DNA of 64,000 nucleotides from Bacillus sp. RAR_GA_16 (GCF_020165985.1 NZ_JAIUKZ010000007.1:124001-188000); one strand, 5' to 3'; positions 25,846 to 35,460 are shown, numbered from the stretch's first letter. The notes: generated by a model from the sequence alone, not told the origin. Translations and numbers: made by a program.

Positions 25846-28026
25846 TTATTTAACGGTTTTTTGTGATACAATCATCGGCCGATCACAGAGTGGGCACGAC
25901 TTTTCAGGAGGTTGCTTGTTCCCTTCAATCTTCATCCATCCCTTGCAGAATTCACTGCTACAAATCCATGCTTTCATCGTTTTGCCTTCTTGCACGATTT
26001 TCTTTTTAAAGGCATCCGTTAAAAAACGAGAAACTGGTGTTTGTTTGCCAAGATGCTTTTCCGGAGAACAAATATATAGTTCCTCTTTTGCACGTGTAAT
26101 GGCTACATAACAAAGTCGCCGTTCCTCTTCAAGGTCCGCAGTAGGGTTTTTCATATATAGCTGCTTTTGAGAAGCTTCTTTGTCTTTCATAGAGCTAAGC
26201 GCAGAGACGTGTGGCAATATGGTTTCTGATGCTCCAATGACGTAAACAACCGGGAACTCAAGCCCTTTTGCTTGATGGATTGATAGTAGCGATAGTGCGT
26301 TCGTTGTGTTTGCCTTTTGTTTGTGTTCCTTAAAGCGTAGGATAATCCGATCCACATAAGCCAGAAATTCAGGGATTGTTTCAAAGCGGGAGCTTGAAAA
26401 CTCTAGCTCGTCCATCATTTCTTTAAGGGTTGTTTTGTGAACGGTTAAGGCCTCATCGTTAGCACTATCAAGGTGTTTCATATAATCATCACGTAATAAT
26501 TGAATCGCTTTCTGTGGTTGATGGCGTTTGGCTTCTTGAATCAGTCGTACACGTCGATCAATTGACTTCTTTTGGAAATCACGAAGCGTATTCCAGGTTT
26601 TTAAATGCACTAAAGGAAAATCGATCGGATCTACAAAATGTTCCATCTCAATATGTCGCATGCCGGCTTCTTGATTAATAAATAAAGACGGAAGGATAGC
26701 GGCTGTTGCATCAAGGTTTTGATGTTCATAAGCAAGCCGAAGATGGTCCATCATGCCTTTAATGACGGACTGCTCATAAAAGACCTGTTTCATTCCTTGC
26801 GCATTAAAAGGGATATCCTGTTCAATCAATTGTTCAAATATAGCTCTTGCGTTCGTATAGGTTCTCGTCAAAATGGCGATATCTTTCCAGTCTCTTTTCT
26901 GTTCACGAATATGACGAAGAACATATCCTGCTTCATCTTCGGTTGTTGCCGGTCTCAGATAGTACGGCTGTTTTCCATCCTTGTTCGTCGCATTCATCGT
27001 TTTGGCCCTGCGGTAGGTGTTATGTTTAATGACATGATTACCAAGTCCAACGATTGGAGGAGCGGATCGATAATTTGTGTCCAGTGTCACAACTGCCGCA
27101 TCGGGATAGGTTCGATCAAATTCTAAAATAATGGAGCTATTCGCACCATTGAAAGAATAGATGACCTGGTCGTCGTCTCCAACGACAAATAAATTGTTCT
27201 GTGGAGCAGCAATTTGCTTAATCAGTTCGTATTGAATCGGATTTGTATCTTGAAATTCATCAACTAAGATGTACTGAAATCGACTTTGCATTTTTTGAAG
27301 AAGTGCCGGATTTTGATTAAATTCTCGATACATAAAAACAAGAATATCATCAAAATCCATATAGTGATTGGCTGTTTTCCATTCTTCATATTCCGTATAA
27401 GCTTTTTTAAGTTCTTCCGTTTCCTTTTGATCGGGAACATCGCTCGGTTCCATCATCTTAACTTTACAAGAAGAAATGGATGAAAGCATAATTTCCGGTA
27501 ACGAAGCTTCTGGGCTTTTCATCTTTTTTAGTATGTTTTTCATGATAATTTGCTTGTGACGATCACTATTTAATATCTTTTGGTTATAGCCGAGACTTCT
27601 TAATAATTTCAGAAAGATAGAATGGAACGTTCCGGCAGTTAATCTGCTAGAGTCTTGAGGAGAGACGCCTGGTAAGAGACTAATGCGGTGGCGCATTTCC
27701 TCAGATGCTTTTCTAGTGAAAGTAATAAGGAGAATACTAGAAGGGTCTTTTTCCTTAACAGTCATGAGAAAAGCCGTTCGTGCTGTTAAGACGGAGGTTT
27801 TCCCGCTTCCAGCCCCTGCAATTGTTAGAAGGGGACCTTCTGTATGTTTGACTGCTTTTGTTTGAGGCTCATTTAGACGTATCCCTTTTTCTTCTAATGC
27901 ATGAAAAAAAGCCTGTTCTGCTTTATCTTCCAAGGGTCTAATCGACGAATGGGGTGTTAAAGGAGCAGAAAGGTCTAATTCAGTCACTGCTTGATGCGGT
28001 GTTGTTGTAAAATTCATGATCATCAC
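25846..28026 (-). CDS. UvrD/Rep-type superfamily 1 DNA helicase with C-terminal zinc motif (YjcD-like)
   Basis: This 726-residue helicase has all SF1A motifs in order: Walker A AGAGSGKTSVL, TAGTFHSIFLKLLR, Walker B ILVDEFQDTNPIQYELI, VVGDDDQVIYSFNGA, TLDTNYRS, SIHQAKGLEFPVVYV and CYVAITRAKEELYI. Beyond the helicase core the tail holds CSSEFCKGW and CPLCDRP, a four-Cys zinc site. This resembles B. subtilis YjcD more than PcrA, which lacks such a tail. It probably acts in repair or replication-fork processing. The start is near GTG/ATG at 28026-28023 after a CAGGTG site. Confidence 0.87.
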   Translation of the reverse strand: MMIMNFTTTPHQAVTELDLSAPLTPHSSIRPLEDKAEQAFFHALEEKGIRLNEPQTKAVKHTEGPLLTIAGAGSGKTSVLTARTAFLMTVKEKDPSSILLITFTRKASEEMRHRISLLPGVSPQDSSRLTAGTFHSIFLKLLRSLGYNQKILNSDRHKQIIMKNILKKMKSPEASLPEIMLSSISSCKVKMMEPSDVPDQKETEELKKAYTEYEEWKTANHYMDFDDILVFMYREFNQNPALLQKMQSRFQYILVDEFQDTNPIQYELIKQIAAPQNNLFVVGDDDQVIYSFNGANSSIILEFDRTYPDAAVVTLDTNYRSAPPIVGLGNHVIKHNTYRRAKTMNATNKDGKQPYYLRPATTEDEAGYVLRHIREQKRDWKDIAILTRTYTNARAIFEQLIEQDIPFNAQGMKQVFYEQSVIKGMMDHLRLAYEHQNLDATAAILPSLFINQEAGMRHIEMEHFVDPIDFPLVHLKTWNTLRDFQKKSIDRRVRLIQEAKRHQPQKAIQLLRDDYMKHLDSANDEALTVHKTTLKEMMDELEFSSSRFETIPEFLAYVDRIILRFKEHKQKANTTNALSLLSIHQAKGLEFPVVYVIGASETILPHVSALSSMKDKEASQKQLYMKNPTADLEEERRLCYVAITRAKEELYICSPEKHLGKQTPVSRFLTDAFKKKIVQEGKTMKAWICSSEFCKGWMKIEGNKQPPEKSCPLCDRPMIVSQKTVK

Positions 28027-28156
28027 CTGAGTTCTTATGGATTCATCCCCTCATTTTAACACAAATTTGAGCGATTTCGTTTCTAATGAAAAGATTAATC
28101 TTGATCTGAAACGGGTAAAGTGACAAACACGATAGGATAATGAGGAGGAAAAAGCG

Positions 28157-28381
28157 ATGGATAAATTTATTCAAGTAGTAGTCGATCATGATAAGAAACA
28201 GTTCCATGTTGAGCCAGAAGCAACGAAAGAAACAAACTATGATGAGCGCGTAGAAGAAGCGAAGAAGCAGGGACGCGACGTTGGATCTTTTCACTCACGA
28301 CTGGACACAGTTGAGAAAACGATTGATGCTGCTCAGCATGAGTACAAAGGATATAGCCATTCAGAAGTTAGTCCCGTTTAA
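28157..28381 (+). CDS. 74-residue hypothetical protein
   Basis: The ORF has a strong ribosome site (GAGGAGGAAAAAGCG) and precedes the next small gene by 22 bases, so they are probably co-transcribed. The protein is charged and soluble: a beta-type start (MDKFIQVVVDHDKKQFHVEP), then a helix ERVEEAKKQGRDVGSFHSRL. Family not recognised. Confidence 0.65.
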   Translation: MDKFIQVVVDHDKKQFHVEPEATKETNYDERVEEAKKQGRDVGSFHSRLDTVEKTIDAAQHEYKGYSHSEVSPV

Positions 28382-28403
28382 ATTTTCATGGAGGTGAGAG
28401 GCA

Positions 28404-28742
28404 ATGGTACGTGAAACGTATTTTGTAACACCAAAAGGTGAGCTTCATGAGACAAATGTTGGTACTCAAATGAATGCATTCGAAATTAGAGCAACAAAAG
28501 AAGAAAAAATGGAAATGGAACGTGCAATTGAGAAGTTGCGTTCCCAGAAATACGTGCAGCAGAATGATTTCTTTTCATTAAATCATTTTAATGAAGATGA
28601 AGTAGACAGCCATCGCGACTGGACAGATGAAGCGATTTATAACCTATATGAAATGATTCATCGATTAGGAACAGATAAAACAAAAGCCCAAATTGATCAA
28701 ATGGGTGTTTTATCTGCACTTAATCATAATACGAGAAATTAA
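28404..28742 (+). CDS. Hypothetical protein, paralogue of the 45.7 kb protein
   Basis: This 112-residue protein starts after GGAGGTGAGAGGCA. Its C-terminal part, IYNLYEMIHRLGTDKTKAQI followed by DQMGVL, matches the end of the protein at 45677-45979 (EIYTLIHKLGNQKTRDHIES, MGIL). The shared pattern is IYxL-(x)-xHxLGxxKTxxxIxxMGxL. N-terminal halves both begin with a short beta segment (ETYFVTPKGELHE). It defines a small paralogous family whose function is unknown to me. Confidence 0.7.
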   Translation: MVRETYFVTPKGELHETNVGTQMNAFEIRATKEEKMEMERAIEKLRSQKYVQQNDFFSLNHFNEDEVDSHRDWTDEAIYNLYEMIHRLGTDKTKAQIDQMGVLSALNHNTRN

Positions 28743-28763
28743 GAGGCTCAAGCCTCTTTTTTC
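28741..28763 (+). terminator. Terminator after the 28404-28742 gene
   Basis: AAGAGGCT, loop CA, AGCCTCTT then TTTTCTTT. Confidence 0.85.
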
Positions 28764-28894
28764 TTTGTGAGCAACTGTGTTTAAAGTAAAGAATAAGAGT
28801 ATTTTCTAAAAGAACTCCGCTTATGCCCTTCCTAAATGTTCTTAGCCACATAATGTAATAGTGTAGTGAATGAATTTTAAAGAGGGGGATTAAG

Positions 28895-29044
28895 ATGAGC
28901 GGTGGAGGATATGGTAAAGGATTTGCGTTAATTGTTGTCTTGTTTATCTTATTAATTATTGTAGGAGCTGGCGCGTTTGGCGGCGGCTATGGTCCAGGAC
29001 CAGGTTACGTTGGCGGAGCAAACTACAATCCTTATTGTTGTTAA
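28895..29044 (+). CDS. YjcZ-family small glycine-rich membrane protein
   Basis: A 49-residue protein starts at ATG 28895 after AGAGGGGGATTAAG. It has a glycine-rich N-terminus [11 protein letters not shown], one membrane span ([17 protein letters not shown]) and a Gly/Tyr/Pro tail ending NYNPYCC. This is the layout of the YjcZ/sporulation small membrane protein family that is multi-copy in Bacillaceae. Related peptides in B. subtilis are made during sporulation. A terminator follows. Confidence 0.75.
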   Translation: MSGGGYGKGFALIVVLFILLIIVGAGAFGGGYGPGPGYVGGANYNPYCC

Positions 29045-29052
29045 TGAGGAAA

Positions 29053-29089
29053 AGGAACTGACGAAGGAGAGTCAGTTCCTCTTTTTTTT
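29053..29089 (+). terminator. Terminator of the YjcZ-family gene
   Basis: AGGAACTGAC/GTCAGTTCCT with an 8-base loop is followed by a run of eight T. It overlaps the 3' end of the convergent EcsB-like gene. Confidence 0.88.
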
Positions 29090-30238
29090 CGTGCGTCTCT
29101 TTCTCGTTGTTTGTATGTAAGAAATCAGTAGCCCTTCGATAAGAACAATGAAAGCTTGGTGGACGGTTGGAAGTTGAATAAGACTATAGCAGACGGACTG
29201 AAAGAGCAATAAACACAAAATCATTTTATCAAACGAATGTGACATGTGAATTTTTTGAAGAATGACGAGAAAGGTATCACGGAACTGTTCCTTTTTTATT
29301 GCAATCAATTGTTGGTGGGTTATCCATAGACATAGAGGGACAAATAAATAAGTGATCACCTCACTGGAAAAATAGTAAAGAAGGAGGCACCCTAGAAATA
29401 CTAATCTGATATAGATCCAGACATACGAACCTTTACGGAAAAAAGTTCGAAGTGAGAGATAAACACGCGGATCCTTTACGTGAATTAATGTGAGGACCCA
29501 CCCAATGTATCTTCGCCTCCGTACGAGATTTTGTAACGAAGGAACATCAACGAATAGGTTAGCAAATTGCTCGAATCGATTTTTCTGCGATGCTTCAAGT
29601 TCAATTAATTTTTCCCACTGTAGCACCTTCTTCTTAGGCGAAAGGAAAGTAAGAAACAAGAAAATAACCAACAAGAGGAGACAAATCCAAAAAGCTCCTT
29701 TAAAACTAGCGTAGAGTGCCACACTGTTGAAGATAAACAGATAAAGTCTCACCAACTTTTTCTTTACAAAGTAAGAGTGGATAACGACAAGTAAAGATAG
29801 GAAACTAAGCAGGAGTAGAAGGACAGCCGCCCATATAAAATCATACGTTTGAAAATCACCCTTTATTAATAAAGGAGTAGTGAGTAAACCAGTAAAGATC
29901 ACGATTAAAAGCGAGCGTAGGTAAGAATAAAAAGCGCTATATTGAATGTATTTCTTCATACGTCCCTCATAGGCAAGTAGAAAAACCTTATCAGCTGGAA
30001 GTAGAAAGAACTTGACTTCGAGTGAACTAATGGCACCGCTTATCATTAGCGCAGTGACAAGCACCGATGGAAAATCTTCTGGAATCGTTATGAGAAATCG
30101 TTGATAGTAGACCGCTCCAATGCCACCTAGAAGAAGTAAGGCAGTGAGAAAGCCCCCTTGGAAAATATAGCTTAAATAGCTGAAGCGATGGTGTAAATAC
30201 TGTGTGAACCGCCTTTTCCATAGTTTTGTCAATGACAT
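29072..30238 (-). CDS. EcsB-type ABC transporter permease without adjacent ATPase (YthQ-like)
   Basis: This protein of about 388 residues has eight or more membrane helices and the EcsB-family landmark LEVKFFLLPADKVFLLAYEG after the second helix. N-terminal LTKLWKRRFTQYL is also typical. EcsB/YthQ proteins normally sit next to an ATPase gene (EcsA/YthP); none is present on either side here. It must pair with an ATPase encoded elsewhere, or be a remnant. The C-terminus is very basic (TTRKRRTKKKRN). The transported substrate is unknown. Confidence 0.75.
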   Translation of the reverse strand: MSLTKLWKRRFTQYLHHRFSYLSYIFQGGFLTALLLLGGIGAVYYQRFLITIPEDFPSVLVTALMISGAISSLEVKFFLLPADKVFLLAYEGRMKKYIQYSAFYSYLRSLLIVIFTGLLTTPLLIKGDFQTYDFIWAAVLLLLLSFLSLLVVIHSYFVKKKLVRLYLFIFNSVALYASFKGAFWICLLLLVIFLFLTFLSPKKKVLQWEKLIELEASQKNRFEQFANLFVDVPSLQNLVRRRRYIGWVLTLIHVKDPRVYLSLRTFFRKGSYVWIYIRLVFLGCLLLYYFSSEVITYLFVPLCLWITHQQLIAIKKEQFRDTFLVILQKIHMSHSFDKMILCLLLFQSVCYSLIQLPTVHQAFIVLIEGLLISYIQTTRKRRTKKKRN

Positions 30239-30450
30239 CACTTCTTTCTGTAAGGTTCACTAAATGAATCGAAACCTTTCGTTATCTTTCTTCGTCTTAT
30301 AAGTGTAAGGGATTTCAATGAATTTGCATCCTGCTTTTTGACATTATAGTAAAAAAGACTTAAATGTCGACTAGTTTGTTTGACACTTGACTTCATGAGG
30401 AAAGTGATTAGTAGAGATGAAATACTACAATAATTAAAAGGATGAGTAAC

Positions 30451-30978
30451 TTGAAAAAATACATAGGAATCGCCATGTTGGTCGGTGCGCTTACGTTTAC
30501 TTCTGGCTGTGGAACGGATCTTTCGAAAGTTGCGGATGAGCATTCACAAATGATGATGTCTTCGATTGAAACAAAAGCAGAAGCAAAGGCAATCTCAGTC
30601 GAGAAGCCTGATGCTGAAAAACTATCAACAGAACTCGTTGATCGAATCGTACAAGAAACAGATGGAAATTATAAGGTAAAGGAATTTCAGTCAACCGAGG
30701 AAGTAGAGCAACATTTACAGAAAGTAGCATCAAAAGAACTTGCTTCTCAAATTGCTGATGTTTATTTTGAAGAACGCGAAGGTGATCTTTACCTTATTCC
30801 TACAGAACTTTTTCCTTGGGTTGATACAGATAAGCCTTATGAATTAAATAAAAAAAGTGAATTTGAATATCAACTAATTCAGTCGAACGAATCGGATTTA
30901 TATGGTACTTACACTATTAAGATCAATTTTATTTATGAAAATAACCACTGGATCATTAAGAACTTTGAGGTTAAATAA
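30451..30978 (+). CDS. Lipoprotein of unknown function
   Basis: TTG 30451 follows AAAGGATGAGTAAC and begins a signal peptide LKKYIGIAMLVGALTFTSGC with the lipobox TSGC. The ATG at 30442 sits too close to the AAAGG. The ~155-residue mature part is acidic and helical at first (KVADEHSQMMMSSIETKAEA). It ends in a beta-rich domain (YTIKINFIYENNHWIIKNFE) that recalls NTF2-like lipoproteins. No clear named homologue. Confidence 0.7.
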   Translation: MKKYIGIAMLVGALTFTSGCGTDLSKVADEHSQMMMSSIETKAEAKAISVEKPDAEKLSTELVDRIVQETDGNYKVKEFQSTEEVEQHLQKVASKELASQIADVYFEEREGDLYLIPTELFPWVDTDKPYELNKKSEFEYQLIQSNESDLYGTYTIKINFIYENNHWIIKNFEVK

Positions 30979-30985
30979 GTCGAAC

Positions 30986-31010
30986 GCACGGTTAAATGCC
31001 GTGCGTTTTA
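30986..31010 (+). terminator. Terminator of the lipoprotein gene
   Basis: CGCACGG/CCGTGCG stem with a 7-base loop, then TTTTATT. Confidence 0.8.
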
Positions 31011-31124
31011 TTATGAGATTTTATAAGTGAAGCAGCTCGTATTTTTCTTTTTGAACAGGGGGATTGGACAAGGGCCGGCTACTCTTTTACAATAAAGTAA
31101 GAAACTAAAGGACGAGGTTATCAA

Positions 31125-31592
31125 ATGAGCGAATTTAAGTTTACAGACTACTATCATAATCAGGTAACTCTTTCTTTCCTGGACCACCCATACTCTTCAG
31201 CTCCTAAGCATGTTTGGGTTATTTGTCGCCTCGGAAATCAGTGGTTGTTAACGGAGCATGCAAGAAGAGGCATTGAATTTCCAGGGGGTAAAGTGGAAGA
31301 AGGCGAAAATGCGGAGGAAGCTGCCGTTCGTGAAGTCTTCGAAGAAACGGGAGGCATTGTAAAGCATCTTCAATATGTTGGACAGTATCGAGTAGAGGGA
31401 AAAGGTGGAACGATTATTAAAAACGTTTACTACGCTGACATCGACCGTCTTGTGAAAAAAGATGACTATATGGAGACGAGAGGTCCTGTTCAGCTGAAAT
31501 CACTCCCAGAAGACCTACACTTAAATGAGCGCTATAGCTTTATGATGAAGGATCAAGTCCTGACGTACAGTTTAAAACATCTTAATATGTAG
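31125..31592 (+). CDS. ytkD: Nudix nucleoside triphosphatase YtkD
   Basis: This 155-residue Nudix hydrolase has the full box at residues 55-77 (G-x5-E61-x7-REVFEETGG). B. subtilis YtkD (158 residues) removes 8-oxo-dGTP and can act on RNA 5' triphosphates. The FPGGKVEEGEN and LKSLPEDLHLNERYSFMM segments fit YtkD rather than other Nudix proteins. It starts after AAAGGACGAGGTTATCAA. It is a single gene with its own terminator. Confidence 0.88.
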   Translation: MSEFKFTDYYHNQVTLSFLDHPYSSAPKHVWVICRLGNQWLLTEHARRGIEFPGGKVEEGENAEEAAVREVFEETGGIVKHLQYVGQYRVEGKGGTIIKNVYYADIDRLVKKDDYMETRGPVQLKSLPEDLHLNERYSFMMKDQVLTYSLKHLNM

Positions 31593-31626
31593 TAAAAGTA
31601 GTAAGTGGAAATGAGAATAGTAGCCT

Positions 31627-31655
31627 AAAAAGCCAGTACATTGTACTGGCTTTTT
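31627..31655. terminator. Bidirectional terminator between ytkD and the CDF gene
   Basis: Perfect 13-bp stem AAAAAGCCAGTAC/GTACTGGCTTTTT with loop ATT, between convergent genes. Confidence 0.92.
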
Positions 31656-31665
31656 AGAATAACGG

Positions 31666-32520
31666 CTAGATGGTTTCTTTTCCTGGTTCCACATGAATAA
31701 TGGCATTCCGAATGTTATACTCTTTTTCCAGCTGTGCTTCAATTTTGTCAGTAATCGTGTGTCCTTCTTTAATGTTTAGATGAGGCGCTACTTCGACTAC
31801 TGCATCAACGATGATCTTATTTCCAGCCATCCTCGCTTTAATATCTACCAGCGTCTCCACACCTTCAATTTCTTGAATGGTTGCTTCAATATCATTTAAT
31901 TTCTCTTTATCAAAACCATCAGTCAGCATGAGGGAGGAATCCTTAAAAATATCGTAAGCAGTCTTACAGATGATAAGTCCCACAATAAACCCTGTTAAAG
32001 GGTCAAGCCAGTGCATATTAAATTGTGCGCCAATAATTCCAATAAATGCTCCCAAGCTTACAAGGGCATCGGATAGGTTGTCTTTTGCTGCAGCCATTAG
32101 TCCGTGACTTTCCGTTTTTTTAGCGAGTCTGGAATTATATAGATAAACGCTTCCCATCACAAACATTCCTAGAAGAGCAACCCATGCAGATGTTAATGGC
32201 GGAGATGATACTGTTCCGTTCATTAAAACGGTGGCCGTGTGAAAAAGGACCTGAATTCCAATCGCAAACATCACAAAAGATGCGAATAGGGAAGAAACTG
32301 TTTCTGCTCGCGAATGGCCATAGGGATGGTTAAGGTCCGCGGGTTTGAGGGAAATCCTCATCCCAATTAAGACGGCAACGGATGCTACTATATCTGATGC
32401 ATTGTTCCAGCCGTCTGCTATCAGCGCCTCTGAACCAAGGAGATAACCAGCACCTAATTTTATGATGGAAAGGAATAGGTAGGCGGAAATGCTAAGCCAT
32501 ACGCCTCTCAGTGCGTTCAT
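31666..32520 (-). CDS. Cation diffusion facilitator, probably Mn2+ efflux (MneP/MneS-like)
   Basis: This 284-residue CDF transporter has six membrane helices and a cytosolic C-terminal domain. The first metal-site motif is ADGWNNASDI, with Asn-Asn where zinc CDFs have His, and the second is AKDNLSDALVS. The DGWNN form is characteristic of the B. subtilis manganese exporters MneP/MneS (YdfM/YeaB). The metal is therefore inferred to be Mn2+. The start follows ACAGGTGAAGTAA. I saw no manganese riboswitch upstream. Confidence 0.82.
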   Translation of the reverse strand: MNALRGVWLSISAYLFLSIIKLGAGYLLGSEALIADGWNNASDIVASVAVLIGMRISLKPADLNHPYGHSRAETVSSLFASFVMFAIGIQVLFHTATVLMNGTVSSPPLTSAWVALLGMFVMGSVYLYNSRLAKKTESHGLMAAAKDNLSDALVSLGAFIGIIGAQFNMHWLDPLTGFIVGLIICKTAYDIFKDSSLMLTDGFDKEKLNDIEATIQEIEGVETLVDIKARMAGNKIIVDAVVEVAPHLNIKEGHTITDKIEAQLEKEYNIRNAIIHVEPGKETI

Positions 32521-32669
32521 TTACTTCACCTGTCTTTATTTAAGGAATATGTTCTTCTATATGCTAGCAGATGGCGTTAGGGTGGGTCTATAGCAATCAT
32601 TTTGCCAAAGGTAAGACGTGTAGGAATACCACAGGTTTGTAACCTATGGCTAACTAGTTTGCCCACTTA

Positions 32670-32697
32670 CAACAAAAAAAGCCCTCTTAAAGAGGAG
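32670..32697 (-). terminator. Terminator after ytlD
   Basis: On the minus strand AGCTCCTCTT/AAGAGGGCT with a bulged T is followed by TTTTTTTGTT. Confidence 0.75.
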
Positions 32698-33498
32698 CTA
32701 ATGTTTGATCAATTTCCGTTCCAGCCATTCAACACCGAGGTACATAATAGACGAGAAGATCGCAATCATTAATAAGCTTAGCAAAACGAGCGTGAAATTA
32801 AACACTTGAAACCCATAGATGATCATATAACCAAGTCCCTGTTTCGATACGAGAAATTCTCCAACAATGACCCCTACCCACGATAACCCTACATTTACTT
32901 TTAGAGTAGAAATGATAGCAGGAAAGGAAGCAGGAAGAATCACCTCGCGAAAAACCTGTTTTTTATTTCCACCAAATGACCGAATCACTTTAGTATAATT
33001 TGGCTCTACCGTATGAAAGGAGTGGAAGATCACGAGTGTTGTAATAATAATGGAAATAGAGGCACCCATTGTAATGATTGAAACGTAGCCTGGTCCAAGC
33101 GCAACGATAATAATGGGACCAAGCGCTACTTTAGGCATGGAATTTAATACGACGAGGTACGGATCAGAAATTCTAGACGCTTTTCGTGACCACCACAAAA
33201 CTGCAGCGAAAAGAGTTCCCAGGAGCGTCCCTAAAATAAATCCTGCTATCGTCTCAAGTAACGTTACCGTTGAATGAAGGACTAATGAACCATCCTGAAG
33301 CTTTGTTAAAAAGAGAGAAGCAATCTTTGTTGGATAACTAAATAATAATGGATCAACCCAGGTGTACCGTCCTGCAAGCTCCCAAAGTGATAGAAATGCG
33401 AGTAGAATAAAGATTTGCCAGGCTACTATCTCATTCTTTTCTCTTTTTAACTTCTTGACATACTGCTGGTGCTGTTTCTCAAGTAGGAGATTGTTCAA
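32698..33498 (-). CDS. ytlD: ABC importer permease YtlD (SsuC/ThiX type)
   Basis: This permease has about six membrane helices and the EAA-type loop around [20 protein letters not shown]. It belongs to the nitrate/sulfonate/taurine/pyrimidine-precursor importer family. The frame opens at TTG 33507 inside ytlC, but that codon sits almost on the AAGGAG. TTG 33498 is better spaced, and both overlap the ytlC end. With ytlC and ytlA it forms a three-gene importer as in B. subtilis. The substrate is not readable from sequence; sulfonates or thiamin precursors are the usual options. Confidence 0.85.
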   Translation of the reverse strand: MNNLLLEKQHQQYVKKLKREKNEIVAWQIFILLAFLSLWELAGRYTWVDPLLFSYPTKIASLFLTKLQDGSLVLHSTVTLLETIAGFILGTLLGTLFAAVLWWSRKASRISDPYLVVLNSMPKVALGPIIIVALGPGYVSIITMGASISIIITTLVIFHSFHTVEPNYTKVIRSFGGNKKQVFREVILPASFPAIISTLKVNVGLSWVGVIVGEFLVSKQGLGYMIIYGFQVFNFTLVLLSLLMIAIFSSIMYLGVEWLERKLIKH

Positions 33499-34255
33499 GG
33501 GAATCAAGCTCCTTCCAGATTAATTGAAATTGTGCAGAGAAAGTAGAATCATTTCTAGCATCAAAAGGCAGTAAAGTTTGAAGTTGGGAAGGAACATGAA
33601 AGATCTTTGCGATTTTACCTGGTCTCGGAGATAAAAGGATAATGCGGTCTGACATCGCAATGGCTTCTCCGATATCATGCGTCACGAGTATCGCTGTTTT
33701 TTGATGGGCTTTTAACGTTTTGAAGACAAGATCTTCAAGCTTTAATTTTGTTTGATAATCAAGTGCCGAGAAAGGTTCATCTAATAACAGAAGATCTGGA
33801 TTAGTTGCAAGCGTTCGAACGAGGGCAACACGCTGTCTCATCCCCCCAGAAAGCTGATCTGGATAGGCGTGACGTACGTCATAAAGCCCCATGCTCTCAA
33901 GTAATGCTAACGTGTCTTCTTTTTTCTGAGGAGTTAATTTGTTTAAGAGTTTTAAACCGATATAACAATTTTCTTCAATGGTTTTCCAGGGAAACAAGTA
34001 ATCTTGTTGAAGCATATATCCCATACGTTCTCCCGGTGATTGGATTATCTTGTTCTGAAGAGAAACACTTCCTTCTGTTGGTTGTAATAACCCGGAGATA
34101 ATGGACAATAAAGTGGATTTACCGCACCCGCTGGGACCAAGTAGCGATACGAATTCACCTTCAGATATAGAAAACGAAAGATCAGATATGGCTTCTTTTG
34201 CAGCACTTTTCGTTAAATAAACATGTGAGATTGCATTCAGTTGAAGGAAAGACAT
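33479..34255 (-). CDS. ytlC: ABC importer ATPase YtlC
   Basis: This 258-residue ATPase has Walker [10 protein letters not shown], signature [11 protein letters not shown], Walker [13 protein letters not shown] and switch His in VTHDIGEA. It starts after AGGAGGAAACACG. It energises YtlD and belongs to the SsuB/TauB type. It lies 11 bases after ytlA and overlaps ytlD, so all three are one operon. Confidence 0.9.
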   Translation of the reverse strand: MSFLQLNAISHVYLTKSAAKEAISDLSFSISEGEFVSLLGPSGCGKSTLLSIISGLLQPTEGSVSLQNKIIQSPGERMGYMLQQDYLFPWKTIEENCYIGLKLLNKLTPQKKEDTLALLESMGLYDVRHAYPDQLSGGMRQRVALVRTLATNPDLLLLDEPFSALDYQTKLKLEDLVFKTLKAHQKTAILVTHDIGEAIAMSDRIILLSPRPGKIAKIFHVPSQLQTLLPFDARNDSTFSAQFQLIWKELDSLEQSPT

Positions 34256-34266
34256 CGTGTTTCCTC

Positions 34267-35262
34267 CTATTTTTGAGCCTTTTCTGCATAACTGTTATCC
34301 ACTAATTTGCTATAATCGACACGCTTTGGAAGTTCCCCAGCTTCATCCATAATATTTTGCAGGTTATTCCATTCTTCTTCGTCTAAAGTAGGGTTTGTAG
34401 CGAAAGAATGTTGGCTTTTATAGCGATCGACTACTGTTGTAATCAGATCAAGGTCGGTATCTTGAAAAAAGGGTTCAATTGATTTTGCGATTTCTTCAGA
34501 TGAATGAGTATCTACCCATAATTGAGCTTCATAAAGGGCTTCAGTAAATCGTTCTGCAACATCCGAATTTTTCGTTAAATAACTTTCTTTTGCCATATAT
34601 CCTGTGTATGGTATTTTTCCAGATTCTTTTCCGAACGACGCTACGATATGGCCCACGCCCTGTTCTTCAAACACACTTGCAGTCGGTTCGAATAGTTGAA
34701 CATAATCTCCAGTACCCGATGCAAATGCGCTTGAGATGTTCGCGAAATCAATATTTTGAATGAGGTTTAAATCATTCTGTGGATCAATGCCTTTTTGCTT
34801 TAGAACATATTCTCCTGCCATTTGTGGCATACCGCCTTTTCGCTGCCCTAGAAATGTACTTCCTTTCAAATCTTCCCATTTAAAATGTTCGACTTTTTCT
34901 CTTGAGACAAGGAAAGTTCCGTCTGTTTGTGTAAGCTGAGCAAAATTGATTACAGGATCATCTGTGCCTTGTGCAAACACATAAATGGAGGTCTCAGAAC
35001 CGACTAAGGCGAGATCGGCACCATTTGAAAGTAGAGTGGTCATTGTTTTATCTCCACCCCATGTTGTGGCTAGTTCGACATCAATGCCATGCTTCTCAAA
35101 GATTCCTTCTGATAGCGCCACATATTGTGGTGCATAGAAAATCGAACGTGTTACTTCAGCTATGCGCACTTGATCATTACCCGTATTCGTGCCACAAGCT
35201 GTTAGAAGGAGAAGAAATACACCTATAAAAATACTACTTCGAAATATCCAGCTTTTTATCAT
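34267..35262 (-). CDS. ytlA: ABC importer substrate-binding lipoprotein YtlA
   Basis: This 331-residue lipoprotein has a signal peptide FLLLLTAC with lipid Cys at the lipobox LTAC. The mature part is a periplasmic-binding fold of the SsuA/NMT1 type. Visible are RIAEVTRSIFYAPQYVALSE and FEKHGIDVELATTWGGDKTM, a region that contacts ligand in this family. It is the first gene of the ytlACD operon. An inverted repeat ACATGAG/CTCATGT (35285-35303) just upstream could be an operator. No TPP or SAM leader was recognised. Confidence 0.87.
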   Translation of the reverse strand: MIKSWIFRSSIFIGVFLLLLTACGTNTGNDQVRIAEVTRSIFYAPQYVALSEGIFEKHGIDVELATTWGGDKTMTTLLSNGADLALVGSETSIYVFAQGTDDPVINFAQLTQTDGTFLVSREKVEHFKWEDLKGSTFLGQRKGGMPQMAGEYVLKQKGIDPQNDLNLIQNIDFANISSAFASGTGDYVQLFEPTASVFEEQGVGHIVASFGKESGKIPYTGYMAKESYLTKNSDVAERFTEALYEAQLWVDTHSSEEIAKSIEPFFQDTDLDLITTVVDRYKSQHSFATNPTLDEEEWNNLQNIMDEAGELPKRVDYSKLVDNSYAEKAQK

Positions 35263-35460
35263 TGTTTAGCCCCCACAGTTGTTACATGAGATAGGCTCAT
35301 GTTTAAGTTACTATAGCCTATGAATTTCGGAACATTGTGTGTTTGGCATATATAAAAAATGGTTGAAGTAGATAAGCGTGCGTTGTTTGAGGGGATGAGT
35401 GTGGGAGTGCCCATTAAGAATCAAGTGGATGAACTAAAAAAAGATTATAATAAATACAAA

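Noticed and set aside
35263-35340. Riboswitch (TPP or SAM) upstream of ytlA
   Set aside because: No CTGAGA or SAM-core boxes; only a 7-bp inverted repeat ACATGAG/CTCATGT is present.
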